From GWB2-37-7 sp942492835 (GTDB lineage Bacteria > Bacillota > Clostridia > Lutisporales > Lutisporaceae): DNA of 64,000 bases. The stretch spans positions 3,100,001 to 3,164,000 of the forward strand of contig OW818645.1 in NCBI GenBank assembly GCA_942492835.1. The letters run 5' to 3'. Made by a program: the position numbers and the translations under genes. This document shows, piece after piece, positions 27,306 through 36,459 of this stretch (position 1 is the stretch's first letter; every line of letters begins with the position of its first letter). The notes below the pieces were generated by a model. The model was not told the origin of the DNA. It ran no database searches and worked only from the letters and a program-made list of their open reading frames with translations.

Positions 27306-28292
27306 ATGGCTTTAATTGAAGTAGAAAATATAAGCAAAGAATATAAAATAAGTAAAAGGGCAAAAGGGTTTGTCGGAACTATTGCCAACTTATTTATTCC
27401 TAAATATGAAATAAAAGAAGCTGTAAAAAATATTAATTTTTCTATTGAAAAGGGTGAAATGGTAGGCTTTATCGGACCAAATGGTGCAGGGAAATCAACA
27501 ACTGTCAAAATGCTAACAGGCATTCTATATCCTACAAGTGGAGAAATTACGGTAGGAGACACAGTACCCTATAAGAATAGAAAAGAATATGTAAAAAAAA
27601 TAGGTGTTGTATTTGGACAGAAATCTCAATTGTGGTGGGATCTTCCCGTAATTGAAAGCTATGAAATGCTTAAGTACATATACAAAATACCTGAAAGTAC
27701 ATATAAGAAAAAAATAGACATGGTTAATGATATGTTAGGTATACATGAATTTATAGAACAGCCTGTTAGACAGCTAAGTTTAGGACAAAGAGTGAAATCT
27801 GATATAGGAGCTGCATTATTACACGAGCCAGAAATACTATTTTTGGACGAGCCTACAATAGGTCTAGATGTAGTTGCTAAAGAGAACATAAGGAACTTTC
27901 TAAATGAAATAAATAAACAAACGAAGGTTACTATGGTATTTATAACTCACGATATGCAAGATATAGAAAAAACATGTAATAGAATGATTATCATTGATAA
28001 AGGTGAAAAAATATATGATGGACAGGTAAATGAGATCAAGAACCAATATGGCAAGGAACGAGAGCTTGTAGTAGAATTCACAAAGGGTTACAAAGAAATC
28101 TATATTCCAAATACTGTTACAACATATGTAAATCCAAATGTAAGAAAGTTTAAGTTTAATAAGGAAAATGTTCAAGTACAGCACCTTATTTCAAATTTAG
28201 CAGAAAACTATGAAATAAAAGATTTAACAATTAATGAACCTGAAATAGAGAGTATAATAAGAGAAATCTATAAGGGGGGAATAAATCTATAA
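27306..28292 (+). CDS. ABC-2 type exporter, ATP-binding subunit
   Basis: 328 residues. Walker A GPNGAGKST (about 57-65), Q-loop VFGQKSQLWWDLP, signature LSLGQRVKSD, Walker B ILFLDEPTIGLD and H-loop FITHDMQD are all present. The variant Q-loop/WWDLP and the C-terminal extension fit the subfamily that works with two different ABC-2 permeases (as in the E. coli YadG-like and drug-resistance NatA/DrrA groups). It powers export. The stop overlaps the next start (TAATGG), so the three genes form an operon. RBS AAGGGGG. Confidence 0.92.
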   Translation: MALIEVENISKEYKISKRAKGFVGTIANLFIPKYEIKEAVKNINFSIEKGEMVGFIGPNGAGKSTTVKMLTGILYPTSGEITVGDTVPYKNRKEYVKKIGVVFGQKSQLWWDLPVIESYEMLKYIYKIPESTYKKKIDMVNDMLGIHEFIEQPVRQLSLGQRVKSDIGAALLHEPEILFLDEPTIGLDVVAKENIRNFLNEINKQTKVTMVFITHDMQDIEKTCNRMIIIDKGEKIYDGQVNEIKNQYGKERELVVEFTKGYKEIYIPNTVTTYVNPNVRKFKFNKENVQVQHLISNLAENYEIKDLTINEPEIESIIREIYKGGINL

Positions 28293-29080
28293 TGGAGGTA
28301 TATATTCAATATGCAAAAAAATGCTTCCAGAGAAATTTAGTATATAAATTTGATTATATAATGGGAATTATAAAGACCTTGATGCAAATATTTATATATG
28401 TTTCAATTTGGAAAGCTTTATATCAAGGAAATGTGGAAATGTATGGAATTTCATTTGAAATGGTTACAACTAGCTTTATTATTAGTTTAGCAATTTCAAA
28501 TACCTTTTCTATAGATGATTCTATAGTATATAGAAAGATAAAAAAAGGAGAAATAACAAATGAGTTATTAAAGCCTGTTAGCTTTAATGGTCTATTAATG
28601 GCTGAAAATATAGGAAATGTGTTTTTTAGAATAGTAGTTAATTTATTTCCATCAATAATTATAGCATCTTTATATATTGAAATTTTGCCGCCAGCTTCAG
28701 TAGTTAATTTTATATTGTTTATATTTAGTATAATATTTGGCTTTCTAGTTTTGTATGGTATCAGCTATATTGTATCAATAACGTCTTTTTGGGTTATTAA
28801 TGTTTGGAGCATATCTACTATTAAAAATGTATTTGTATCTGTATTATCTGGAATAATGATTCCTCTATGGTTTATGCCTCTATGGGCAATAAATATCATA
28901 AAATTCACGCCCTTTGATTCTATTTACTTTATACCTATGCAAATTTATCTAGGACAAGTCAATTCAAATAGCATAATACAGTGCTTTGCAAAACAGAGCT
29001 TATGGATTGCAATATTGTATTTACTAGGTTCAAAGCTATGGAGTATAGCAATTAAAAGGCTAGAAATTCAAGGAGGCTAA
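28292..29080 (+). CDS. ABC-2 family exporter permease, first subunit
   Basis: 262 residues, six predicted membrane segments. YIQYAKKCFQRNLVYKFDYI at the start and KIKKGEITNELLKPVSF (the conserved ...G.i...LLrPis segment after helix 2) match the ABC-2 permeases that come in pairs. Start overlaps the ATPase stop. It would form half of the channel with the next product. Substrate unknown; such sets export drugs, peptides or lipids. Confidence 0.85.
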   Translation: MEVYIQYAKKCFQRNLVYKFDYIMGIIKTLMQIFIYVSIWKALYQGNVEMYGISFEMVTTSFIISLAISNTFSIDDSIVYRKIKKGEITNELLKPVSFNGLLMAENIGNVFFRIVVNLFPSIIIASLYIEILPPASVVNFILFIFSIIFGFLVLYGISYIVSITSFWVINVWSISTIKNVFVSVLSGIMIPLWFMPLWAINIIKFTPFDSIYFIPMQIYLGQVNSNSIIQCFAKQSLWIAILYLLGSKLWSIAIKRLEIQGG

Positions 29081-29085
29081 AATTG

Positions 29086-29910
29086 ATGAATTGTCTAGAA
29101 AAAATTAAAGAATATTATTTATTGATTTTAAAATATATTGATATTAATTTAAAGAAATGGTTTGAATATAAGATTGATGCGGTTCTTAGATCCTTTGCAG
29201 TATTTCTAAGAGAGGCAACGAGCATCATAGTTATATATTTTACATTTCAGAAGTTTACAAATATAAATGGGTGGAATATCAATGAGATGTTCTTTTTATT
29301 TAGCTTTATATTTGTAACCTACAGTATTTTGATTTTATTATTTACAGGACTTAGAGACTTTGAATATTTGATTTATACAGGTGAATTTGATAGATTCTTA
29401 TTAAGACCTAGAGGACTATTATTTCAGGTTATTGTATGGGATGCAGATTATTTTGCGGCAATAGGTCATGGGACATTAGGAATTATACTCTTTATTACTA
29501 CCGCAAATAGTGTTGGAATAACTTGGAGCGTAACCAATATATTATTTTGCATATCAGCTATAGTAGGAGGCGTACTTATACAGGGGGCAATATTTCTAGT
29601 TTTAGCAGCACTAAGTATTTATTTTATTAAAACTGGTAGTGCCAAAGATTTATTTTATTATAATGCAAGAAACTTAGCACAATATCCTATTAGCATTTAT
29701 CCTGGATTAATTCAAAAATTCTTAATTTTTATTATTCCATTTGCATTTGTAAACTATTTTCCTGCTCAATATTTTTTACAAAAACCAGACATGAGTAATT
29801 ACTGGTCGGGATATATGTATCTTACCTTTGCGGTAGGATTTGGATTATTTTTTATTGGATATATATTTTGGAAGCATAGTATAAAGAGATATTCAAGTAC
29901 AGGAAGTTAA
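29086..29910 (+). CDS. ABC-2 family exporter permease, second subunit
   Basis: 274 residues, six predicted membrane segments. LIYTGEFDRFLLRPRGLLFQ is the conserved segment shared with the previous permease. AGGAGG ends 9 bases before the ATG at 29086; a TTG at 29083 is an alternative. Only 5 bases separate it from the upstream stop. It completes a heterodimeric exporter. The gene ends 4 bases before the in-frame stop that bounds the JetD-like remnant. Confidence 0.85.
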   Translation: MNCLEKIKEYYLLILKYIDINLKKWFEYKIDAVLRSFAVFLREATSIIVIYFTFQKFTNINGWNINEMFFLFSFIFVTYSILILLFTGLRDFEYLIYTGEFDRFLLRPRGLLFQVIVWDADYFAAIGHGTLGIILFITTANSVGITWSVTNILFCISAIVGGVLIQGAIFLVLAALSIYFIKTGSAKDLFYYNARNLAQYPISIYPGLIQKFLIFIIPFAFVNYFPAQYFLQKPDMSNYWSGYMYLTFAVGFGLFFIGYIFWKHSIKRYSSTGS

Positions 29911-29914
29911 GTGA

Positions 29915-30340
29915 AAAAATGCAATTGTTGTTGTTAAAGGCAAAGCCGTTATAACAATAGAAAACTTAACAAGCTTTCATACCTTCCATGACGAGGATAT
30001 GTTTGTAATTTATCTTGGTGGTTATCATAACAGTGTAAGGCGTGAATTTATAAAAAAGCTATATCAGCAAAATCCAAATATACACTTTTATCATTTTGGT
30101 GATATTGATGCTGGAGGCTTTTATATTTTGGAGCATTTAAAGCGTCAAACAGGAGTAGATTTTAAGCCCTACAAGATGGATATAGCTACTTTGAAAGAAT
30201 ATTACTGCTATTCAAAAAAGCTTACAGATAACGACCATGATAGGCTTGCAAAATTAAAGGACAGCCCATATAACGAAGTAATCAGTTATATGCTAGAAAA
30301 CAATTGCAAGCTAGAGCAAGAAGCTATCAACGTAAGATAG
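29915..30340 (+). pseudogene. C-terminal remnant of a JetD-like (DUF2220, Wadjet) protein
   Basis: An open frame of 141 codons begins right after an in-frame TGA at 29912 and has no start codon for the conserved part. It reads VVVKGKAVITIENLTSFHTF, then YLGGYHNSVRREFIKKLY and FYHFGDIDAGGFYILEHLKR. These are the TOPRIM-like elements (Glu of IENLT; the DxD of GDIDAGG) of DUF2220, the C-terminal domain of JetD, the nuclease subunit of the Wadjet anti-plasmid system. Full-length JetD is about 380 residues, so the N-terminal two thirds are gone and no jetA/B/C lies nearby. An ATG at 29999 inside the domain would start after the catalytic Glu, so a working product is unlikely. Confidence 0.7.
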
Positions 30341-30367
30341 AAGTTTAACATTTTTGTGTTTAATGTA

Positions 30368-30398
30368 TTGACATTAACGTTGCGTAAAGTTTTACACT
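30368..30398 (+). promoter_or_regulatory. MerR-type promoter with 19-bp spacer and dyad
   Basis: TTGACA (30368-30373), 19 bases, TACACT (30393-30398). The overlong spacer is the mark of promoters activated by MerR-family proteins, which untwist the DNA. Inside lies the imperfect dyad AACGTT-GCGT-AAAGTT. It stands 22 bases before the MerR-GyrI gene, so autoactivation is likely. Confidence 0.75.
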
Positions 30399-30419
30399 GG
30401 AATTGAGAGGTGAAGTGCA

Positions 30420-31934
30420 ATGCAAAAAATTGGTGAAGTAGCAGCTGCTTATAATATTTCAAACAGAACTCTGCGTTATTGGGAAGAGGTAGGAATACTG
30501 AAAAGCTACAGAAAGAATAATGGATACAGGTATTATGATGACAGTAATATTGCTAGGATAAAGCAAATAATAATGCTTCGCAAGCTTAAGCTTCCGATAC
30601 AGGATATCCAGCATATCTTTGTATCTGGTGAGCTTTCAGTTGCTATAGAAGCCTTAACCAAGCATCTTGAAGAAACCAACCACAAAGCAGAGGAGCTTAA
30701 TGCCTTGGCTGTTGTTTTGGAACGACTTATACAGATAACAATATCCCAGCAGAGCTTAGATCAGGTATTTAAATACATTGATGTGCAAGATAACTCTGCA
30801 ATTCATAAGCTAAAGGATGCACTTCAAATAGTACTCTCAGAAAGGGAAAATGTAATGTCAGAAAGCTCAAGCTATAATACAAATGATGTAAGGCTTGTCA
30901 AGCTACCGAGAATGATTATTGCAAGTTACTCTGCTTTAAGTGAAACTCCAGAGAATGACTGTTGGGAGAAAATAGCTAGTCTAATAAATGAGTATTCTTT
31001 GAACCAGAAACCTGGATTTAGACATTTTGGCTTTGGCTACAACAATTCAAAGGGGGAATATGGGTACGAAATGTGGGTGACAGTACCTGAAAGCTTTGAA
31101 GTACCTAAGCCCTTTGTGAGGAAGGAATTTTGCGGAGGTTTATTTGCAGCTTTACCCACGTACCTGTCTATTATAGGTGAACGCTGGGATCAACTAAATG
31201 AATGGATAAAAGAAAGTGAAGAATATGAGGTGGATTGGCAACCAGATAATTTGAGGGAATATCTAGAAGAGTGTATGGACTATGAAACCTTTAATTCTCA
31301 AGAAACCGAAGAATCTAAAAAGCAACTTGACCTTTTACTTCCTATTAAGCAGATATCTAAGTCAGAAAACAAGGATAAATCCAATATATCAGAAATAGTA
31401 TTAGAGCTGGAACCCAGAAAGGTAACTCTGCCTGATATAACACTGGGAGGCTGCCTTTTTGAGCAAAAAGAAAAAAGCCTGCTATGGAAAAAGAATGTTC
31501 CTTGGTATAAGCTTGCTCAAGCTATCAGTAAAACTGGGAAAGATTATATGCCAAGAATGAAGGAAGGCAATAATACCTTTACGCTAGTTTTTGGGGAGAC
31601 TCAGCAGTCAATGCCCTTTTATCTAGCAGCAAAGGACGGCTTTGTTACCAGCGTATTTGCGGCAGTGGAAATAATCCAATCCTTTGAAAGCTATTCAGAT
31701 AAATTAGAAGAGCGAATTTTACAAGAAAGACAGTACATGGTTTTCAGTACATGGGTAGACCCAGAAAAGGCTACAGCAAAGAAATTAAAAAGTGAAAAGC
31801 TTTATATTGCGGCGGCAGAGTATGTATCAATTCATAAATGTGAAGTAGACTTTAATTATTGCCTTGAAAGGGAATATCGCAAGGATGGCAGAAATGTGGA
31901 TAGAATAGAATTGTATGTCCCGTTAGTGAAGTAA
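30420..31934 (+). CDS. MerR-family regulator with GyrI-like effector domains
   Basis: 504 residues, twice the usual MerR length. The N-terminus (QKIGEVAAAYNISNRTLRYW, through about 70) is a MerR winged helix, followed by a dimer coiled coil to about 125. Residues 160-300 form a GyrI-like ligand domain (RMIIASYSALSETPENDCWE, then FGFGYNNSKGEYGYEMWVTV). A second, diverged domain with a similar pattern fills about 335-504, ending YRKDGRNVDRIELYVPLV. GyrI-like domains bind bulky hydrophobic cations or drugs. Its own promoter has the MerR spacing. It could also control the ABC exporter just upstream. Confidence 0.88.
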   Translation: MQKIGEVAAAYNISNRTLRYWEEVGILKSYRKNNGYRYYDDSNIARIKQIIMLRKLKLPIQDIQHIFVSGELSVAIEALTKHLEETNHKAEELNALAVVLERLIQITISQQSLDQVFKYIDVQDNSAIHKLKDALQIVLSERENVMSESSSYNTNDVRLVKLPRMIIASYSALSETPENDCWEKIASLINEYSLNQKPGFRHFGFGYNNSKGEYGYEMWVTVPESFEVPKPFVRKEFCGGLFAALPTYLSIIGERWDQLNEWIKESEEYEVDWQPDNLREYLEECMDYETFNSQETEESKKQLDLLLPIKQISKSENKDKSNISEIVLELEPRKVTLPDITLGGCLFEQKEKSLLWKKNVPWYKLAQAISKTGKDYMPRMKEGNNTFTLVFGETQQSMPFYLAAKDGFVTSVFAAVEIIQSFESYSDKLEERILQERQYMVFSTWVDPEKATAKKLKSEKLYIAAAEYVSIHKCEVDFNYCLEREYRKDGRNVDRIELYVPLVK

Positions 31935-31990
31935 TAGAAAAAAGGTGATGCACAAGAAGACATATCAATTAATAAGAATATATCAAAAAT

Positions 31991-32028
31991 CATATTCGAG
32001 CTTTCCTACTTGAATATGGTTTTTTATC
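31991..32028 (+). terminator. terminator after the MerR-GyrI gene
   Basis: CATATTCGAG and CTTGAATATG pair (one G-U) and lead into GTTTTTTAT. The rest of the 322-base gap (31935-32256) is AT-rich and otherwise empty apart from GGATAATAT, a possible -10 for the next gene near 32187-32195. Confidence 0.75.
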
Positions 32029-32256
32029 TTAATATATCTGTATAAAAATTTCTATGCCAAGGCTCTTATAAATATTCAAATGACAAAATACAACAATAAT
32101 TTAACTATATGTAATGATTTGTAACCAAAATGTAATGAATAGTAAAGGATGATTAGCATGGTTCGACAAACTTTTTTTGAAAAGTAGGATAATATAGTAA
32201 GTGGATATCCAAAACGTAAACTTAAGAAAAAATAATTATTTTTAGGAGGGAAAAAC

Positions 32257-33426
32257 ATGAAGAGGATTAAATCCACTAGAGTAAAAATATCAATGATGTT
32301 AGTAATAGTGTTGTTGGTATCAGTGTTTACACCAATAATGTATGCGGAGCAGGATAACTCAAAAGCTTATAAAGCAGTTATTGAGCAAAAAGTTCAGAGC
32401 GTATTAGAGGATGGCTTCTCCCAATATTACAAAGTTAATAACTTTAAAGTGAACTATGATGAGTTAAAAATAATTGATGACACTATAAAAGTAGATCTTT
32501 TCGTTACTATGAATACTACTTTGAAAGCAAAAAAGGTTGAGGAACTTCCTTATGTAAAAGGTATGCTAAAGAAGGTTAATCTAAGTGATTTCAGTTATGA
32601 ATCAAAAGCTAAAACTGATGAGGCAGTATCAAAAACTAATAAAGGTAAGTTGAAAAACGAACAGTTAGCTAAAGTTTCAAAAGAAATCGATTTTAAGTTT
32701 AATGACTTAAAGGAATACATAAACAAGGCTAATGATAACAACTTTTTCTTAACTGTAACAGCAAAAGTAAGTAACGGTATAATATCCGAGGATTCAATAA
32801 TAATTATGGCAGAAAATGTTGATACTTATATACCTGTCGAAGAACTGCTTCCGAAAACTTCCGTGAAAATGGAAGAAGAAGGCTTCAATGATATGCAGTT
32901 AGTAATTGATTCAAAAGAAGACGGCTATTCTCCAAGCCTTTATGCTTCATATGATAGAATAGCTGCAAGGGATTATGCAAATACATGGTCTACAAATCCA
33001 ACATCCTGTTATGACGATGGAACTACATGTGGAATAAAGCAAGCTAGAAATTTATGGAATAATACAGCTAATCCATACTATGTTGAATTGTGTCATAATG
33101 ATTGTGCGGATTTTGTATCACAGGGTTTATATGCAGGTGGTATACCAATGGATAGCACTTGGAAAAGAGGTACACCTGCTAATACAACTGTAGCATGGGT
33201 TAATACTGGGTATTTAAAAACCTATATGCTCACAACAAAATCATATTGGGTAGCATCTACCTATACATCTGCTTCAGCAGGAGGAGTACTTTATACAGCT
33301 TCATCTCATGTTGTTATGATAGTTCAGAATGATACTATAACTAGAAAATACAGTGCACATACAAATGATAGAAATCAAGTAAATTATTCAAATGGAACAG
33401 GATATCTTTACTATATTTTGTGGTAG
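32257..33426 (+). CDS. secreted protein with putative amidase domain
   Basis: 389 residues. A signal peptide (KISMMLVIVLLVSVFTPIMYA, cut about residue 31) leads to a lysine-rich region of unknown fold (40-215) and a C-terminal domain (about 225-389): YDRIAARDYANTWSTNP, then CHNDCADFVSQGLYAGG with the likely catalytic Cys, and SSHVVMIVQND with the likely His. This matches the putative amidase domain (NlpC/P60-related) common in clostridial exported proteins. It probably cuts cell-wall peptides or amides outside the cell. RBS TAGGAGGG. Confidence 0.82.
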   Translation: MKRIKSTRVKISMMLVIVLLVSVFTPIMYAEQDNSKAYKAVIEQKVQSVLEDGFSQYYKVNNFKVNYDELKIIDDTIKVDLFVTMNTTLKAKKVEELPYVKGMLKKVNLSDFSYESKAKTDEAVSKTNKGKLKNEQLAKVSKEIDFKFNDLKEYINKANDNNFFLTVTAKVSNGIISEDSIIIMAENVDTYIPVEELLPKTSVKMEEEGFNDMQLVIDSKEDGYSPSLYASYDRIAARDYANTWSTNPTSCYDDGTTCGIKQARNLWNNTANPYYVELCHNDCADFVSQGLYAGGIPMDSTWKRGTPANTTVAWVNTGYLKTYMLTTKSYWVASTYTSASAGGVLYTASSHVVMIVQNDTITRKYSAHTNDRNQVNYSNGTGYLYYILW

Positions 33427-33456
33427 ACGAATAATTTAATAATGTAAATGTTTCTT

Positions 33457-33486
33457 AAATAAGAAGCCTAATTAGGCTTCTTATTT
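33457..33486. terminator. palindromic terminator
   Basis: AAATAAGAAGCCTAA followed at once by TTAGGCTTCTTATTT: a perfect 30-bp palindrome just after the amidase gene. Confidence 0.85.
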
Positions 33487-33515
33487 AGTAATTTATAAGG
33501 GGGTATGTTTAACTT

Positions 33516-34646
33516 ATGAAAAAATTATTTTTAATATTACTTAGCTTTATATTACTTGTATCAGGATGCAGCTCAATAGAAAATTCCACAAGCAAACATA
33601 CGTTAATTCCTTTTCTAACATTTTATAATGAACCTAATAAAGAAGTTGTTGCAAAGTTATCTTACTGGGATTTGAGTAGTGGTAATATAAATTTTACAGA
33701 TGAAGTGGTTTATACAGCAATTCCTACAAAAGAAAATGACTATGTTGAGCCTATAATTTGGGATGGTAATAAAAAGATAGTATTGCATAAAACTGCTACA
33801 CCAGCAGAAAAATTAAGAAATGATGCAGAAGTAATTAAAAACTATACTATGAATACTATTTATGGTATGAATATTGAAGCAAAAAGAAATATGGATAGTA
33901 ATGCTAATGTTATTGAACAAAAAGTAGAAAATTATGATTTGTACTTAGATAGTGGGAATGGTATTGTTGAAAAAAAAGCAGCATTTCTATTTAAAACAAA
34001 GGATGAAAAAAACAATGAATTAGTTATAGGTGAGCAAGATATTCCTAGCTATATCGACTATGATAATAAAACAGGTGAAATAACATTTATTTTCAAGTAT
34101 TTCTTTGAAACATACACAAACATATACGTTGCTAAATGCAACATAGATAATATTGAGAAAATTAGCTGGAAAGAAATTAAGCTATCAAAAGATATAAAAA
34201 CTGGTGGTAATTATACTCCATATCCCAATAATAGTATACTGATTGGTTCAAAGTATTACATTCAAAGCTATTTAAGTTTAGCAGAAGTGGATTTTGACAA
34301 AAATGAATCAAAAGTACTTGATGATGTAACTCAAAAATGCAGGAATATAGTGAAAGAGGGCAGCTTTGAAGATGATTTCCCCAAGGATATTATTCCAATT
34401 GGCAAATATGAAGATGTTTTGCTTATAAGTGTTCCTATCAGTACAGATAATAGTATTGAATATATAATATGTGCACTTAAAAATGATGAGTTAATAGGTG
34501 CTATACAATTGAAAAGTGATGGTACTTGGAATATAATTGATTCAAATAAAAAGGTTATTTCAGAAATTGATGTAAAAGATAAAAACCTATACAGAAGATT
34601 TAATTCTGACTTTATATATTTTCCATTGTCAGGAAATATAATGTAG
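33516..34646 (+). CDS. lipoprotein of unknown function
   Basis: 376 residues. MKKLFLILLSFILLVSGCSS has a lipobox (LVSGC, Cys 18), so it is anchored outside the membrane by lipidation. The rest is soluble, beta-rich looking and of no family I recognise. RBS GGGGGTATG. It follows the secreted amidase protein after a terminator, and the two may belong to one envelope function. A MITE-like element begins about 24 bases after its stop. Confidence 0.75.
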   Translation: MKKLFLILLSFILLVSGCSSIENSTSKHTLIPFLTFYNEPNKEVVAKLSYWDLSSGNINFTDEVVYTAIPTKENDYVEPIIWDGNKKIVLHKTATPAEKLRNDAEVIKNYTMNTIYGMNIEAKRNMDSNANVIEQKVENYDLYLDSGNGIVEKKAAFLFKTKDEKNNELVIGEQDIPSYIDYDNKTGEITFIFKYFFETYTNIYVAKCNIDNIEKISWKEIKLSKDIKTGGNYTPYPNNSILIGSKYYIQSYLSLAEVDFDKNESKVLDDVTQKCRNIVKEGSFEDDFPKDIIPIGKYEDVLLISVPISTDNSIEYIICALKNDELIGAIQLKSDGTWNIIDSNKKVISEIDVKDKNLYRRFNSDFIYFPLSGNIM

Positions 34647-34669
34647 AAGAAAAAGCATGGAGAAGCGGA

Positions 34670-34880
34670 GGGGACGGTTCTTTTTGCTTTTACAGGAAAC
34701 GAAAGATAGTCTGACATTCTAAAAGCATATAAAAAGTGGGCAGTAATATATAATCAAATTGAGTAATGATATGATGCTTAAAAAGTATACTGATGAATTT
34801 AAACCTTCCGTTATTCAAGACTATTACAATAACTTCATATGTGTCAGGGCAATAGTTCATAAGCAAAAAGAACCGTCCCT
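34670..34880. repeat. MITE-like element, copy A
   Basis: About 211 bp bounded by inverted repeats GGGACGGTTCTTTTTGCTT (left) and AAGCAAAAAGAACCGTCCC (right), perfect over 19 bases. The interior shares long stretches with copy B at 42380-42589, for example CTGACATTCTAAAAGCATAT (CTCACATTC... in B), TAATATATAATCAAA and AAAAAGTATACTGATGAATT. No transposase is encoded, so it would be moved in trans. Confidence 0.8.
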
Positions 34881-34980
34881 CTTGCTTATTGAAATTAGGA
34901 AGGAAATAACAACGAAAGTCGGTAAGCAGCCTGGAGATATAATCAAGGTAACGATTCAAGAAAGAGATACGGGAAAATAA
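34759..34980 (+). pseudogene. gene scrap reading out of the MITE
   Basis: A 73-codon frame starts inside the MITE, crosses its right end and continues as LLLIEIRKEITTKVGKQPGD followed by IIKVTIQERDTGK. The last 35 residues resemble the end of DUF1905-type proteins (...IRK.ig.k.GD.v.V.i). I read it as the tail of a gene whose front was replaced by the element, not a functional protein. Confidence 0.4.
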
Positions 34981-34981
34981 G

Positions 34982-35032
34982 TTTCAGAATAAAGCACTGG
35001 GGATGGTTTGTCCCCGGTGCTTTATTCTGAAA
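34982..35032. terminator. 22-bp-stem hairpin related to the MITE end
   Basis: TTTCAGAATAAAGCACTGGG plus GA, loop TGGTTTG, then the reverse complement with one G-U pair. AAAGCACTGGGGA(C/T)GGTT is also found at the left edge of MITE copy B, so this may be an internally deleted relative of the element that now works as a terminator. Confidence 0.6.
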
Positions 35033-35290
35033 GTAAAAAAGGGGAAAATACATATCATGCTATAAAAAAGGGAAATTTAGATAGAGCATTTTATGTAGCA
35101 AGTAATGGAATTCCAACTTTCAATCAATTAAATAATTATATTAACTATGCTGAAATGTTTATGTAAAGCACAAATCACTGGAATGTAATACATGGAACAG
35201 CACCAACAGCACCAACAGAAACTAGAGAAGATGAAGAAGGAAGAAAAAATAGAGTTTATCACATCTTCAATATGAATTAGTTCAAGAAAC
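35033..35290 (+). other. decayed coding scraps
   Basis: Two short frames without starts: one ending RAFYVASNGIPTFNQLNNYI... at about 35166, the other ending with a repeated APTAPTETREDEEGRK-like segment at about 35280. I do not recognise either. They look like 3' ends of lost genes next to the repeat elements. Confidence 0.35.
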
Positions 35291-35333
35291 AAGAATAATC
35301 CTTAAGAAAAATTTGTCTAGGAGGAATGATAAA

Positions 35334-35891
35334 ATGAAGAAAAATATCGGATCAGTAGTAGGATTGTATCCAACACCTTCAACAATAATAGGAACAATGG
35401 TTGATGGTAAAGTTAATTGGAGCAATATAGCACATATAGGAATCGTAGGATTAGATTCTATAATGCTTAGTATAAGAAAGGGACGTTACACAAACTTAGG
35501 AATAGAACAGAATAAAACGGTTTCTGTTAGTTTAGTAAGCGAAGATATGATAGTAGAAGCAGATTATGTAGGAATTGTATCAGGTAAGTCAGTCGATAAG
35601 TCTAAAGTGTTTAAATATCACATGGGAGAACTAAATGTTCCAATAATCGATAAATCGCCACTTGTAATGGAGTGTGAATTGGTAGATATTTATGATACCC
35701 AAGATTATGCTAATTTTATTTTAAAAGTAGTTCACACTCATGTAGAAGAAGATAAGTTAGATGAAAAAGGAAAGATAAGTTATGAAAAGATAAGACCTTT
35801 GTTATTTGAAATGCCAACACAATCTTATTTAAGAACAGGCGTTGTAGTTGCAAAATGTTGGAATGTTGGAAAAGAGTATAAGAATTCGTAA
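35334..35891 (+). CDS. flavin reductase-like FMN-binding protein
   Basis: 185 residues from the ATG at 35334 (AGGAGG ends 9 bases before). YPTPSTIIGTMVDGKVNWSN, then IGIVGLDSIMLSIRKGRYTN, NKTVSVSLVS and PLVMECELVDIYDT follow the split-barrel pattern of the flavin reductase (flavoredoxin) family, which binds FMN and passes electrons from NAD(P)H. It lies just upstream of a tautomerase-like gene; the two may be cotranscribed. Confidence 0.8.
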   Translation: MKKNIGSVVGLYPTPSTIIGTMVDGKVNWSNIAHIGIVGLDSIMLSIRKGRYTNLGIEQNKTVSVSLVSEDMIVEADYVGIVSGKSVDKSKVFKYHMGELNVPIIDKSPLVMECELVDIYDTQDYANFILKVVHTHVEEDKLDEKGKISYEKIRPLLFEMPTQSYLRTGVVVAKCWNVGKEYKNS

Positions 35892-35974
35892 TATAATTAA
35901 AGCTGTGCTTGTTACAAAATAGCTTGTTTAGCACATCTGAGAATATTAATTATATATATAAAGGAGAGAAAATT

Positions 35975-36157
35975 ATGCCAGTAATAACATTAGAGGGAGC
36001 AAAATTAAGTAAGGAACAAAAGAATCAATTAGTAGAAGAATTTACAGCATCAGCTGCTAGAATTATGAATACACCAGAAGAAGCTTTTGTGGTTTTATTG
36101 AAAGAAAATGAAAAAGAAAATATTGGTGTAGGCGGACAATTACTATCTGACAAATAA
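35975..36157 (+). CDS. 4-oxalocrotonate tautomerase-like protein
   Basis: 60 residues from the ATG at 35975, set by AAAGGAG. MPVITLEGAKLSKEQKNQLV has the N-terminal Pro that becomes the catalytic base once Met is removed, and the length is that of the 4-OT family, which forms hexamers. Later VLLKENEKENIGVGG matches the family. Reaction: keto-enol tautomerisation or a related step; substrate unknown. Confidence 0.85.
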   Translation: MPVITLEGAKLSKEQKNQLVEEFTASAARIMNTPEEAFVVLLKENEKENIGVGGQLLSDK

Positions 36158-36234
36158 GATATTGAATATGTATATTAAGGATGAGTTCTCAGCTGCATTT
36201 ATGCTAGAATTAATGTTATTGAAATATAAATTTT

Positions 36235-36272
36235 AAAAAAGCACAACTATTCTTGGAATGGAGTGCTTTTTT
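36235..36272 (+). terminator. terminator after the tautomerase gene
   Basis: AAAAAAGCAC and GTGCTTTTTT around an 18-base loop. The remaining gap to 36459 contains only a TATAAT box (36424-36429) for the next gene. Confidence 0.75.
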
Positions 36273-36459
36273 CTTTGATTTAAATACTATATTAAGCTTA
36301 AGGAAATCAAACATAATTTTGTTTAAGAAAAAAGCATAGCAGAATAGTTCAACCAAATAATCGACTTTTTAATTAAATTTACAAAAAAGCAAAGGATGTC
36401 CTTAAAATATTAAAACTATGCATTATAATTAAGTTACGTTGCAACGAGGAGTGAGTTTT

